This document shows positions 1 to 11,051 of a DNA stretch of 64,000 nucleotides, piece after piece. The stretch spans positions 30,616,885-30,680,884 of the forward strand of contig NC_056759.1 of assembly GCF_018687715.1 (NCBI RefSeq). Direction: 5' to 3'. Below the pieces are notes generated by a model that did not search any database, was not told the DNA's origin, and worked only from the letters and a program-made list of their open reading frames with translations. A program made the position numbers and the translations under genes. The stretch's first letter is position 1. The number at the start of each line of letters is the position of its first letter. The DNA comes from Carya illinoinensis. Its lineage: Eukaryota; Streptophyta; Magnoliopsida; Fagales; Juglandaceae.

Positions 1-1258
1 ATACAAAACACAGACAAGAGATCTCGTTCGGAGGCATTATTCCTGACTTAATACCCAGGTAGCGTTCCTAACATAATGCCCAAGTAGTGATTGCACTCAC
101 CCACTTGCCACAAGGGACGTGACCCGAGAGAACCACACTGCATTAAAAGTGACGATATGACACCTTATATTTGAGACGGAAACCCCTCAAACAGCAAATG
201 GGGACACCTCCATAGGAAGTTTAAAAACTTAGCTCCAGGTCAAAATTCGACTCTCATGCATTCTTACTTATATAGAAAAATCATGTCTATTACACTGAGA
301 TCTAACTTAAATATCAGGAGTGTTTAATCACCCACCAAGCCTTTATGTTGCTTGTGTGCAAGATCGTTGGGCCCGGTGTGCAAAATACGTCGTCAATAGT
401 GGGAATGCATGATATATCCTTTAATTTATATCATTGGAAAGAAGGTAATAGTCTCCGTGGTGAATTAAGTACTTAAGGGAATTAATTCTTTCAAGTTAGA
501 GGATTGTGGCCATATATTGCGTCAGTTTATGCGCCGAAATATTTGAAAGGTGACTACCTGCAACGTTATTAAGATAGATTCAGTATAATGATCCTGTTGT
601 ATTAATTAAATGTTGTTCTGGTCAATGTGAACTCCAACACTAAATATATCGGAGTTCATATACCTATATCTATATCACACCAAATTATAAAAATGCTTGA
701 ATAAAAGAATTGTAGAAAATCTTCATCTGCTTGATTAAAGTTCCCTTTCATTATAGATATGTGAATATGGATTTTTTTAAAAAGCTTTTTTTGCCAAGGC
801 TTACATAATTTTCTCAGTGGGTTACCTTAACTTTTGAGGAGGAGACCAAGACGTTGGTGAATTTTGGGATGGAATTTTTCTAACCAGGGGGTGCTTTTGA
901 GTCTTTTTACTTGCAAGCTATTAAGATAAATATAAAATTAAATTTAACTTTTTCCATCAAACCACGGACGAGTACTAAACTTACAGCCACCTAACTTAGG
1001 CCATCCAGTACCAACTAAAAGAAGTCAGAAAGATTAAAAAAGGGGGTGATTTTCTTGGAATATGACAGATTAATTAATATTCAAACTTGGTAGGCAAAGA
1101 AAATGCCAAGCAATTAATGATCACTCGTTAGGTGGATCTTGATCTTGTCGAGCCAGCATCTTCTTCTTCATAGAAGTCGAATATTCCTTCTAATTAATAT
1201 TGGAGAATATGAAAAAGAAAAATACACAAATCAATGCGGCCTAATTGAAGTAAATCTA
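1..1258. other. Intergenic sequence 3' of the lectin receptor kinase
   Basis: No protein-coding frame longer than background and no recognised repeat. The stretch probably contains the 3' untranslated region and terminator of the minus-strand receptor kinase, but no clear polyadenylation site could be assigned by eye. Confidence 0.4.
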
Positions 1259-3403
1259 TTAAGCATGATTATAAGCTTGATCGACACCCCAATTTAGAAG
1301 AGCTTTTGCGGAACCCTCTGACGTATTTGACAAATAAGTAGAGCAACTGCTACATGAACACTGTGTCCGGTCTTTCGTTGACCCTGTGTGACCCAATGAT
1401 ATATCGGAGAATATAGACATATTCACCGGAGGTAGAGAATACATGGGCACCGGAAACTTTGAGGGAAGTTCGGGCAATAGAGCTTCGGAATTAAGAACAT
1501 TTATCACTTGCTTTATTGAGGGTCGGATAATGGGATCGGGATGGCAACACCATAGCCCAACTACCATCAAGCGTTCCATTTGCTGCTCATCGAACTCCAT
1601 GCTTAATCCCTTGTCAACAGCTTCAAGGATTTGGCCTTTTCCATAGAGATTCCATACCCACTCTACCAGCCTTACCTTGCTCTGTTCTTCCCTTGGGTCC
1701 ACTGGCTTTCTTCCACATGCAATCTCAAGGCAAACCACCCCAAAACTATAGACGTCAGATTCCTTACTTGCCCTGCCTGTGGTGACACACTCTGGGGCTA
1801 GGTAGCCCATGGTGCCTGCCAAAACAGTTGTTTGTGACCCCAACTCATGGTCTACAAGCCTCGCAAGACCAAAATCACCAAGCTTGGCATTGAAATTTGC
1901 ATCCAACATGATGTTGCTTGACTTGATATCTCTGTGCACTACACATTGTTCCCATTCTTCATGAAGGTACAACAAAGCAGAAGCCAATCCAAGGGCTATC
2001 TTATCCCTTACCGGCCATGTTAGCATAATCTTTCCTCCAAAGAGATGAGTATCGAGGCTTCCATTAGGCATGTACTCGTACACGAGGAGGAACTCACCCT
2101 GTGCATGGCACCAACCAATAAGTTGAACCAAATTTCTGTGTCTTAAACGACTTATGATTTTCACTTCTGATATATACTCCTTTCTCCCTTGCTTTGATCC
2201 TTTCGAGACCCTCTTAACAGCAATTTCTGTACTGGATTCACTTAAGAAACCCTTGTAAACGCCTCCGAATCCTCCCTCCCCAAGCTTCCCTCCTTCGTCA
2301 AAGTTGTTTGTTGCATGAGTAAGTTCACGACAAGTGAACCTCCTTGGCCCAGTTCCCTTTTCAAATTCATCATCCGTGAAGACATCGTCGCCCAAACCTT
2401 CATTTTCTCCATCGCCCCTTTTTCTCCAATAGATGAACCAAAGTAGACCTAAGCCACAACTCAATACACCAAAACCCACACCTAAACCAGCCCCCAGCCC
2501 CACTTTGTTTTTTTTAACTTGATTTTCGACCTCCAAACTTGAATTGAATGACCAAGAATGTATTGTATGTAATTCTATGTGCAGACCTGTAGCAGCGGAG
2601 AAACCAACTCTAACCAATTCAGGCAACACATTTCTCAAATCAACTTTATATGAAAGGCTGGAGTTGCCACCGAAGACCGGATTATCAGCATACGTTAGGA
2701 AGACACTAAGATTTTGGGTGGTTGAGTTATAACTTACCCATGCGTTTGCCGTTGATCCATTCTTGATGCTGCTTTTCCATGTGACATTCGCCACAGAGAC
2801 AATGGAATTGACATTGATTCCTACGTGATTATCATTTGGATCCCAGCGGTTTTTGAAAGTGTCAAACTCAACTGCCACAATTTTATTCATTGAGGTGTTA
2901 GTGGAATTGGATCCAGAACTAAACAGTCCAAGAGTCCCACCTGATGAATTTACAGGTATATCAAATTCAAATGGTGCAATGAAGAAGGCAATCCCATCAC
3001 CATATAGCTTTGCATTCAAAGCATTGACGACAAAGGAGAAATGAGTAGTGAAATCGGCAAGCTTCCCTGTTCTTGCATCCCAGAGGCGGACAGCTTCATT
3101 ATATGAGGCATGACCTACACTTCCACCGATGGAGCCATCGAGTTGATTCTTTGTGAGTTCAAGAACATCATTACCAGACCGGAATGCATCACCCTGGAGT
3201 TTTATGTTTGCCATATTTGGCTGGAAACTAGGATAGTCGAAGGAAAATGAATTAGCTTGGGGAAACAGAAACAAAAAGAAGAAGATTTGATTCAAAAGGG
3301 GTCGATGGATGTTTCGAGGTTGAAGAAAGCATGAAACTATGTTGGAGAGCGCCATTATTGAAACGCATATAGAAAGAAAGAAGTTCGTTATATTTATATG
3401 CAA
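1259..3403 (-). CDS. L-type lectin-domain receptor-like kinase (LecRK, clade IX-like)
   Basis: This is a single-pass plasma-membrane receptor kinase. Its extracellular legume-lectin domain senses a ligand and its cytoplasmic Ser/Thr kinase signals. The frame is complete and intronless at 714 codons, a usual LecRK length. Residues 37-52 form a hydrophobic secretion signal. The lectin domain runs about 53-288 and has the EFDT (179-182) and DPNDNHVG (188-195) metal-binding type motifs and many N-X-S/T sites. A membrane span lies at about 301-325, followed by the WRKRG stop-transfer. The kinase domain runs about 366-640: glycine loop GEGGFGGV 375-382, lysine in AVKR at 397, HRD 490-492, DFG 510-512, APE 536-538. 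All key residues are present, so it should be active. Met17 (codon at 3353-3355) has A at -3 and G at +4 and puts the signal nearer the N terminus; it is a better start than Met1. The tail after 650 is Ser/Cys rich. The clade IX assignment is from memory of family sequences. Confidence 0.95.
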   Translation of the reverse strand: MHINITNFFLSICVSIMALSNIVSCFLQPRNIHRPLLNQIFFFLFLFPQANSFSFDYPSFQPNMANIKLQGDAFRSGNDVLELTKNQLDGSIGGSVGHASYNEAVRLWDARTGKLADFTTHFSFVVNALNAKLYGDGIAFFIAPFEFDIPVNSSGGTLGLFSSGSNSTNTSMNKIVAVEFDTFKNRWDPNDNHVGINVNSIVSVANVTWKSSIKNGSTANAWVSYNSTTQNLSVFLTYADNPVFGGNSSLSYKVDLRNVLPELVRVGFSAATGLHIELHTIHSWSFNSSLEVENQVKKNKVGLGAGLGVGFGVLSCGLGLLWFIYWRKRGDGENEGLGDDVFTDDEFEKGTGPRRFTCRELTHATNNFDEGGKLGEGGFGGVYKGFLSESSTEIAVKRVSKGSKQGRKEYISEVKIISRLRHRNLVQLIGWCHAQGEFLLVYEYMPNGSLDTHLFGGKIMLTWPVRDKIALGLASALLYLHEEWEQCVVHRDIKSSNIMLDANFNAKLGDFGLARLVDHELGSQTTVLAGTMGYLAPECVTTGRASKESDVYSFGVVCLEIACGRKPVDPREEQSKVRLVEWVWNLYGKGQILEAVDKGLSMEFDEQQMERLMVVGLWCCHPDPIIRPSIKQVINVLNSEALLPELPSKFPVPMYSLPPVNMSIFSDISLGHTGSTKDRTQCSCSSCSTYLSNTSEGSAKALLNWGVDQAYNHA

Positions 3404-4319
3404 GATCTGGGATGCTGATTCAACATATATTGTTTTCTATATTACAATTCCTCAGTCTATTAATGCGGCCTCTTATGGTTTGTCAAAGACAAGTTTGAAT
3501 CATCTTGAATGAAAGTTTCAACAAAAGGATAATTCCTTTTTTTTTTTTTAATACTTAGTAATTAAAAAAATATTTTTAAATGATGTTGTGAATTTAAAAA
3601 ATATATATATTTATAGATATAAAGAAAATGTATCGAAAAACATTTGACTGTTTAATAATTTTTTTCTATTTATTTAGAATAATATTATATAAAGTCGTAG
3701 AATTCCAAATATAGCCACTTCAAAAAAGTGTAGGTTTTACGATAAAAGTTTTAATTCTTTTTATGTAAATTTTATATTTATTTATTTTTTTAAAAATAAT
3801 TACACTGTACATGTACCCTCACGAATTTACTATCATTTCCCTGCTCATCATACGGTAGATTTGGTTGTCTGCTTCTCACCAGGAACCAAATTCTTATTAT
3901 GTCAAGGTTTCTTGGACTGGTTCAAATGCAAGTATATTATATATGTATATGACCTTGACGATCAAGAAGAAAATGCAGACACGTATCTGCGTAAGAATTA
4001 GGCTTTATGCCCAATAAAGTATTAGAACCTTCATCGATCATCAATAAGTCATCCACTCCCTATTTGTGTCCTTTTTGTTTTCTAAGCTTATACCTTCTAA
4101 ATTTTATAATTAGTGGATTCATAAAATATTATATATTAAAGTGAAATAGTCTACCGGCCATCATAACTCTTGACGATGGCCCGCGTGTATTTTGGCACAT
4201 TATATAAAAGATCAGCTCTTAATTCATGTAAAGTATTTTGTGAAGATATATAGTCAATAACATAGAAAACGAGATGGCTAATTAAGGAGATAGATCATAG
4301 AAGATAAAATTAGATATTC
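3404..4319. promoter_or_regulatory. Upstream region of the lectin receptor kinase
   Basis: This AT-rich sequence lies 5' of the minus-strand receptor kinase and must hold its promoter. TATA-like stretches occur close to the gene (about 3390-3440). No specific cis-element can be supported beyond base composition, and no other gene is visible. Confidence 0.4.
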
Positions 4320-4329
4320 TGGAATGGAT

Positions 4330-4505
4330 CTAAAATTAATAAATTTTAAGAAGTGTTGGAGCAATAAAAGTAAATTCTTGACGTAATTTTATGTAATCGA
4401 TTAGATATATTTTTATTAAAAGTAGTAATTTTATAATCTGACATATCATATTAATTCGTCATTTTATGAATTTACTTTTATGTAATTATTTAATTTATGT
4501 CTAAA
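4330..4505. repeat. Dispersed AT-rich repeat, also at about 28760-28910 and 63030-63180
   Basis: This stretch resembles two others in the window. Shared landmarks, in the same order, are a GTAATTTTATGTAAT-like start, a run ATTTTATAA(A/T)(C/T)TGAC(A/G)TATCA, and a final TTTATTTTTGTGTAATT-like end. The copies are diverged and no terminal inverted repeats or target duplications were identified. It may be a MITE family. Confidence 0.5.
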
Positions 4506-4639
4506 ATTTTTTTGCATAAATTTTATATGACTGCTAATTGCTTGTTTGCATCTAATTGGATTAGGTTCTCAAATCACCATCATCTAGCATTGCATCGAAG
4601 AAAATGTCAACTGGTTTCTAAAGTAATTCATGGTTCTCC

Positions 4640-5858
4640 TAATCAACATTTGAAGCTCTTACTGACACAAAGAGCAAAGCTTTTAGAGAGAGAAACTCTC
4701 TCATCTCTCTAGAACCAAAAAACAAAATCTCCTCAGAGGGAGGGGCTGCTTCAGCTCCCCCCTCCCTCCCTCCCTCCCTCTCCTTTTGTTTTTTCTTTTG
4801 GTTTTGTTAGTTTTCCCTTTTGCAGTCCAGCCCATGTTAGTTCCTAGATTTAGTGTTGTGAATAAAAGGAGACGGTATCTAGTCTCCATGGCTATGGCGC
4901 AAGGCATTAGGGGGTTCAGGTCCATATGTTTTAAGGGAGTGATGCCTGTTTCTCGAAGCCATAGAGCAAGGGTTAGAGGCATGGTCTGATCAATCCCGAG
5001 AGGTCTAGACTCGAGATGGCCTTTACTCTGTTCTAGACGTGGCCCACGGTGAACGAGTTGGTGGAAAAGGTTGAAGACGAGGTGGCCCACAGCGCACAAG
5101 TCGGTGCTAGTCAAAACGAAGGTGAAAACGCCAGAGAAATGCATGGAGGTTTTCTCTGGCGAGATACCAGAGAGCAAAGTTTTTTCTATGGCCTACGGAG
5201 GACCGCTGGAAAGCATGCATGCATCTGGTGTTGTCAGCCAACGTGGAGGAGCTTGGAGCCATGAGCAGCCCTTGTTTTCAGACGGCGAGGAAGAGCTTGG
5301 AGCCGTGAGCTTGGAGGAGTGCTTTCCCTGCACATGGTGTTTCTCTACACCTGCTTGGAGGGAGGGGCGCCGCACGGTGAGGGAGCAGCAGCAGAAGTTA
5401 GTGATGAAACCCTAAGTGGGTTTGTACGCTGGCTGGGCTGTTTTTGTTTGGGCTGAAGAGCGAGAAACCCAACATATTTGGTTGGGATGGGTTGTGTTTT
5501 GTTTAGTCTGGCCCAGGATGTTTTTTAAGTGGTGTTTTTTGTTGTATTTGTTTATTTAGTTTGTTTTAGTTAGCAGTAGGAAACATAGTCTCTAGGACCG
5601 AGGGTTTGTAGAGTTTGTACTCCACTTCTTGGGAGGAGAAGTTGTGTGGACTGTCTTAGACGGTGGTCTAAGACAAAGTTTAGTCTCTCAGACTGTTAGT
5701 CTGGAGGCCTTGGACAAGACCCTGTCAGTCGCAAAGAAATTTGTGAACTGAAAAGCGAGAAAATATTAGAATTTGACTTGTATTTTGCAGGTTAAAAGTT
5801 GTAATTGTCCGCTTTCATGAATGAATGGAACTATGTTTCACTTTCAAAAAAAAATAAA
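4640..5858 (+). mobile_element. 1.2 kb non-autonomous non-LTR retroposon, copy 1
   Basis: The element ends in an A-rich tail (about 5846-5858) and is bordered by near-perfect 15-bp target-site duplications at 4625-4639 and 5859-5873 (AATTCATGGTTCTCC against AATTCATGATTCTCC). A second copy lies in the opposite orientation at 55999-57168. Both share a GAGAGAGAAACTCT start region, a pyrimidine/purine-rich low-complexity patch, the block AGACGAGGTGGCCCAC, and a 3' end reading GGAACTATGTTTCACTTTC before the A tail. No reverse transcriptase is encoded; the longest frames (for example 5071-5415 plus) are not conserved in the other copy. The 5' sequence resembles plant L1 5' untranslated regions, so I infer an L1-mobilised deletion derivative or a large SINE-like element. 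Confidence 0.8.
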
Positions 5859-6109
5859 AATTCATGATTCTCCTTGTTTGCTTGGTTTATAAGCTTCTCT
5901 GTCACCATCAGCATACATATAATTTAATAATTATTTATATATATGCTTCGTCGATAGGTTGCAAATGTTGACTCATACGGTTTCTTCATTATTGTTTCTT
6001 ATTAATTTATACCGCTTCATCTTCTCCAATTTAGGCTCCAAATTTTTTGCTTCTTTCGTCCTTAATTATTCCAAGTCAAAAGAAAAAGTCTTCCATATCC
6101 ATAGTATAT

Positions 6110-7230
6110 ATTATGTATACATTTTATGTTTCTGTGATGCGCTTCTTGGATACCATCTAGAACTACTAGTGTTACTTCTCCCACATTTGGATTGGTGTTG
6201 TTGATGAAGTTTGTGAGGATGAAAATGAGAGTTTCATCACTTGCTATGCAAATGGATGTTGTGGTGCTTCCATTACTTTTGACTGCCATGTCAAATTGGA
6301 GCAGATTGAAACCTTCCTTTGTTGTGTGAGTATTTTCTATGGAATGATTGCACTTTTGTGCCCATGCTGAGTCGTGGTCCAAGAGAAGTGAAGATACAGT
6401 TGAGACAAGCCAACTTGGGGTAGGTTTGAAGGCTTTGTGGATGACCTTGTTTTGAATGAACCAGATGTTATCCATAGCTAAGGAAGCAAAAAGTTGGAAC
6501 TTGTGGGATTCTTCTTCTGGGATCAAGAGTGAGCTAGTGGGGTTTAGAATGTTATTGATCCAAACTGTGATGGGAAACACATTGAATTTGGCAATGTCAA
6601 TTAGCCATTTTGACTATCTCCATAGAATTCTGAAAAATTGGCAGTTAAAGAACAAGTGGTGAAGGGTTTCCTCTTGTGAGTCACAAAAGGGGCAAAGTGT
6701 TTGTTCTGCGTTAATGTTGATGACTATTTTCAGGAAGGATTTGGTGGTAAGGATGTTGTGAGCAACATTCTAGATTAAAAGTTTGATACAATCTTGGATT
6801 TGAGCTTCCACAATTTTTTCCAAGAAATATTCGAGGCAGTTGCTATTGAGGAGTTAGTCATTGTCGCATAAGAAGACTTCACAAAGAAATTTCCATAGTA
6901 GTTATGTGTCGACTTGATTTTATCCTTCACATGGAAGAAGTTGTGCTTTGGTAGAGGAATTTTGAGAATTTCATGAACAGAATTTGGAGAGAAAATGGTA
7001 TTAAGAAGAAGAATGTTCCATCTCCTTGGTTTCTCAAGGGTAAGCTCAACAATGTCGAGGTTTTAGTCTATTGTGGGGTTTTCCAAATTTGGATCAAGGA
7101 TATGAGCATGGATTATTGGGATTCATGGATCTATCTAGACACAGGTTGAAACTCTATTGTTGATCTAAAAGTTGGTACCCTTTTTGAAGAAATCCCTTTG
7201 TTTCAAGAGGCTTTTTGAGAACAAAGAGTT
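6110..7230 (-). mobile_element. Decayed L1-type LINE fragment (ORF2 C-terminal region)
   Basis: Reading the minus strand gives broken frames typical of the end of plant L1 ORF2. A zf-RVT type cluster reads CPFCDSQEETLHHLFFNC (about 6710-6625). It is followed by the linker with EEESHKFQLFASLAMDNIWF (within 6580-6062) and an RNase H-like beginning (FDMAVKSNGSTTTS). Several stops and frame changes interrupt it and no full reverse transcriptase core is left. It is non-functional. The ends of the fragment and any target-site duplication were not found. Confidence 0.65.
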
Positions 7231-7528
7231 GGTTGCTTTTCTAATTAAGGCAACCGCTTTATAAATATAGACCTGTCTAGGACTACTCTTTATATATAAA
7301 TTATATTAAAAATAATATTCTTTTGAATTTTTATTCTATTTTTAATTAAGGGTAATATATTTTTTATTATATAGTACCTCATAATTTCAAGAATGTACTT
7401 TTCCAACGGTTGCTTTTTCAAATGAATGAATATTTAATATTATCAAAGAGATTTATTTATCTACCTAGCTAAGTTAGGGCAACCATTTATACCAAAACCC
7501 ATCGTCATGGCTATATACATATTATATA
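7231..7528. other. Short AT-rich spacer
   Basis: AT-rich DNA between the LINE remnant and the Helitron-like element. No gene and no terminal repeats were recognised. Confidence 0.4.
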
Positions 7529-8688
7529 TCTTCTATATATAAAAAGTGTGTATGAAACGAAATTTCTTGTTTTAACAGAAAATGTTGTTTTTACCGTTAG
7601 TTTTATTCTTCCCGTTAAGCAACAGTTAAGCCACCGTTTGTGGCTATTTGTGTAATTCCACAAAAATCCCACCGCATTCCATCTCTCCCTTCTCATCGCT
7701 GTGAAAACCTCCTGTAGTACCTCGTCTTCGAAATCTTCCATTCCACAAGTGAGCAGCGATCTTGATCCGGATCCAAGATCGCAACTGCTATTGGTGGTGT
7801 GCCCTGGGGTGTTGCTGACGCCAAAGGTTCTGTCTATGCTAAATTTCCCGCCATTTCTGGAGCTGATTGAGTCGACAACAAGCATGCGACGTCGGTGTAG
7901 GTTAAGAGCTCGAAGCGGTAGCCGACGGCATCAGAGCAGCCACACTCGCGCCACGCCTCGAGGCGGCCCCACGGGTTCCAGGCGCCGTCCTCAGGGCGAA
8001 AGATGAGCCAAGCGCCGGGACTAGATTGGCTGACGCTGTGGGAGCCACAGAATGGTATGAACGGAGTGACCATGGAGGCCACAGCAACCGCCGAGCCCAT
8101 CGACATGGTCTTGAACGACCCCATAGGCTTTGGACTTCAATGGCTGCTTGAAGGACGCAGACTGGAAAGTTGGAACCTCATGGGTAAGGATAGGTAGAGA
8201 ATAAAAGAAAACAGAGGAAAAAGAAGAAGAAGAAGAAGAAAGAGGAAGTAGCGGTGCCAGCAGAAAGAAAGAAAGAAGAAACAAAGCCCTAAGGGCTAGA
8301 GAGCAAACGACGTCGTTTTGGGAGAGAAAGGGGGCTGGGCTTGAGGCACACGGGCTGGGCCCAAAAACTGAATAAATTTGGCCCCAAAAAAAAAACACCC
8401 ACTAGAATAAAGCCCACCCGAAATTAGAAATCCAACATAATAAAAAGGCACAATAAAAATCAAGAAAAATCAAATAAAAACATTAAAATTAAATATTAAT
8501 AAAATAAAATAATAAAAAATCTCCAACAATAAAATAATTTAAACGAAAGTGTAATTCAAATGTAAAAATAATTATTAATATCAAGAAAGTAGATTATTTA
8601 AATTTTATAATTTAAAAATTACAAAATAATAATATGAAAATCACGTTTGATTTAACTAGATAAACGTGCTTTGCACGTTGATTTGACC

Positions 8689-8690
<2 letters not shown>
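7529..8690 (+). mobile_element. Non-autonomous Helitron-like element with a captured gene fragment
   Basis: The 5' end begins TCTTCTATATATAAAAAG after an A. The same 5' end starts a second element at 63381, where copy A of the segmental duplication gives an empty A/T insertion site. Near the 3' end is a short perfect hairpin, AACGTGC-TTT-GCACGTT (8663-8679), 11 bases before the terminal CCTA and a following T. A TC start, a 3' hairpin and insertion between A and T are Helitron hallmarks. The terminal CTAT is not a strict CTRR, so the exact 3' border is uncertain. No Rep/helicase is encoded. The interior holds a DUF1005 gene fragment on the opposite strand. Confidence 0.7.
7690..8125 (-). pseudogene. 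Captured fragment of a DUF1005 family gene (broken)
   Basis: DUF1005 proteins are plant-specific and of unknown function. Minus-strand translation from about 8100 gives the conserved DUF1005 core: VASMVTPF, then SPGAWLIFRPEDGAWNPWG, RLEAWRECG and GYRFELL. After a frame change near 7880 it continues with SISSRNGGKFSID. I recognise this order from Arabidopsis-type DUF1005 proteins. The N-terminal half and the C-terminal part of the family are absent. The fragment is locally GC-rich, unlike the surrounding DNA, which fits capture of an exon from a host gene. It lies antisense to the Helitron-like element. The frameshift and truncation make it non-functional as a protein; antisense or small-RNA effects on the parent gene are speculation. 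Confidence 0.75.
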
Positions 8691-8723
<33 letters not shown>

Positions 8724-8724
8724 T
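8687..8724. repeat. (TA)n(TG)n microsatellite
   Basis: Alternating TA then TG dinucleotides directly follow the Helitron 3' end. Confidence 0.9.
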
Positions 8725-8974
8725 AGGACAATCCTTCCCTCGACTTTTATTTCTTTCCTATGAATTTAGGAGGGTATAGCCCTGGCGTGGTTTCAAAATC
8801 AATAATAAGGTTTGGACAGTGAGTTGAGATAAAAATTAAATAAAATATTATTATTATTTTAAAATTTAAAAAAATTGATTAAGTCATATTTATTATATTT
8901 TATGTAAAATTTTAAAAAAATTATAATAATTAAATAAAGTGAGTTGGTGAGACTTTTGTAATAAAAAATAACAT
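8725..8974. other. AT-rich, MITE-like sequence
   Basis: A GTTTGGACAGTGAGTTGAGAT-type start and a GAGTTGGTGAGAC end look like a small AT-rich repeat. Its end also resembles sequence at about 55972-55995 in front of copy B. No gene. Confidence 0.35.
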
Positions 8975-9720
8975 ATTATAGATCAGGAAAAAGTCCAGGG
9001 CTCCACACATGCATGGACAATATTGATGACTCCTTCCGGGCAAGTTGCGCTACATTTATGAGGCCTGTAAACAGCATCTGGCCGGCCGCCTTTGGGGCCG
9101 GGACTATAAAATTATAAGAAAAAATCGCATGATTATCTTTCACTATTTCAGCTAACTGTTTGTTTCTTTGGGTGTCAATTAAGACTTAGGCGGAGCTTGG
9201 GTAATCAAAGTATTTAAGGTATTATCAGTATATTTTATTATTATTTATGAATTTATTATTATTTTTTATATATGTTTTATTATTATTCAATATTCATCAA
9301 TTTTTATTATTTAATATTTTATTATTATTTTTTATTACTATTCATAACACTTCTTACTATCCATACCCAACCTTAAATGTACACTACATTAATGTATTAA
9401 ATTCTGGATCTGTTATACAAATAATTAAATCCATACTGAATGTCTTCTGGCCGGGAGCAGAAAAATTAGTGGCATGCATGCATGCGCCAGCTAGTGAAGT
9501 ATATATTAATATTGGATGTGCGTACGCGCATGCTTATGAATGCAAATTATGCGCCAGCTAGTGAAATTATATATTGGAAGGATGAGCTATCTTCTGAATT
9601 AATACAACACCATTATTGGTACGTACTTACGTCTATCTTAGCATATATGCGCGCACTGGCTAATTAAGCTTTGCTCCGCAGGAAGTTGACCACAAAAATG
9701 CACCACAAAGCTAAGATATT

Positions 9721-10088
9721 TAAGCCGTTTGGATATACAATTTAAATAAGACGGATGAGATATTTTAAATAATAGTAAATTTTTAAATCAAGATGAGATA
9801 AAATAATTTATAAAAAATATATATATTTGAATAATGAGATGAGATTTGATAGTTTTTATTTTTTTTTATTTGAAAAAGATATGGGTCTCATTATTTTAAT
9901 TTTTAGCCAAATTGTGTACTATTTATTACTTTTTTTACTGTTCACACACTATCTTATTTAGATTTTACTGTTTAATATTGTTTATTTAATTTGATATTTT
10001 TAAAATTTAGAGATAAGATATAATATATTTAGATAGAAAAAACTGTAATACAATAAGATGAGATAAAAACATCATATCTGTACTCCGT
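9721..10088. repeat. AT-rich MITE-like repeat with GAGATGAGAT motifs
   Basis: The block begins near CCGTTTGGATATACAATTTA and contains repeated GATGAGATAAAA-like words. It is also in copy B at about 57735-58115, so it predates the duplication. Similar words occur at 8800-8950. Terminal repeats were not defined. Confidence 0.45.
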
Positions 10089-10100
10089 ATGCCTTAATAG

Positions 10101-10722
10101 TAGGAGTGGCAATATGTTACACGACCCATTAACCCAACACGAATACGACATTATAATAGCGAGTTAGGGTTTAGTTTTAACGGGTTCGGGTCAAAACGGG
10201 TTGACCTGTTAAGATACGATTTCTTAACGAGTTGATAACGGGTCAACCCGTTTTGACACTTATAACCCGTTATGACATGTTAAGAAAGTTAAAGTTACAA
10301 TTATACCCTTTTACTTAAAAGTAAAATTGTTAGAATTTTAATTTCGATATTTTTATTATTTAGTTTGTAATTTTGGATTTGTAGTTAATTTTATAATTTT
10401 TATAGATATTGTGATTTTAACATTTATAGAAAATTATATTAAATTTAATCAAGTCAAACAGATTAATTTTAGGCATATTCAATTCATTTACATAAATAGT
10501 TTGAAACGGGTTGTATTGTTTCGTGTCAACCTATTTAGTAATATTCACTAATGAGTCAAATGGGTTGACACGACACGACACGTTATGTTAATGAGTCGTG
10601 TTAGGATTTAAGATTTTAACACGATAAGCTTAACAGGTCAGGTTAGGGTTTACCTATATAGCATAATATACATATTTTAACAAGATAAGAATATGACCCG
10701 TTAATACGATTTGACACATTTA
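10101..10722. mobile_element. Non-autonomous hAT-like element (copy A only)
   Basis: The left end TAGGAGTGGCAATATGTTAC and right end TTGACACATTTA are diverged inverted ends of the family also seen at 50333-51042, whose right end is TTGCCACTCCTA. Flanking 8-bp words CTTAATAG and TTTAATAC are a decayed target duplication. Copy B of the segmental duplication (about 58125-58140) lacks the element and reads straight through. The interior is rich in GGGTTGAC/AACGGGTCAACCCG words and codes for nothing. Confidence 0.75.
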
Positions 10723-11051
10723 TTTAATACATGACGATTTTTGGGTTAATATATATATTTTTTAAATGCAATTTAAAATTTAAATGGAAGAATTATTAAC
10801 ATGGCAAGTCTTGACCCCCAAAAGAACAAGAGGCCCAATAGGTATGCATGCACAGAATTTCCTCCGGCCGTGTTTGATGTCTTGCGTACTTCTGTTTGAT
10901 ATTTTGGGCCTCTTAGACCGAAAATTGGATTGGACCATATACGGTATATGATATTTTGGGCCTCTTGTGTCTTCAAAATGATATACCATTTCGATCCAAC
11001 TTCCTAAGACACAAGAAATTAGTTTTCCACTTGCTAATAATGTGAGGGGAA

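Noticed and set aside
4701..5415. Protein genes in the 1.2 kb retroposon (158-codon minus frame, 114-codon plus frame)
   Set aside because: Neither frame is kept in the second copy at 55999-57168, and both cross low-complexity CT/GA sequence.
7902..8398. Several overlapping open frames in the GC-rich Helitron cargo
   Set aside because: Only the frames giving DUF1005 motifs make sense; the others are shadows of the captured fragment.
10101..10722. Tandem GGGTTGAC words as a CRISPR-like or satellite array
   Set aside because: The words are irregularly spaced, lie within a bounded hAT-like element and occur in a eukaryotic nuclear context.
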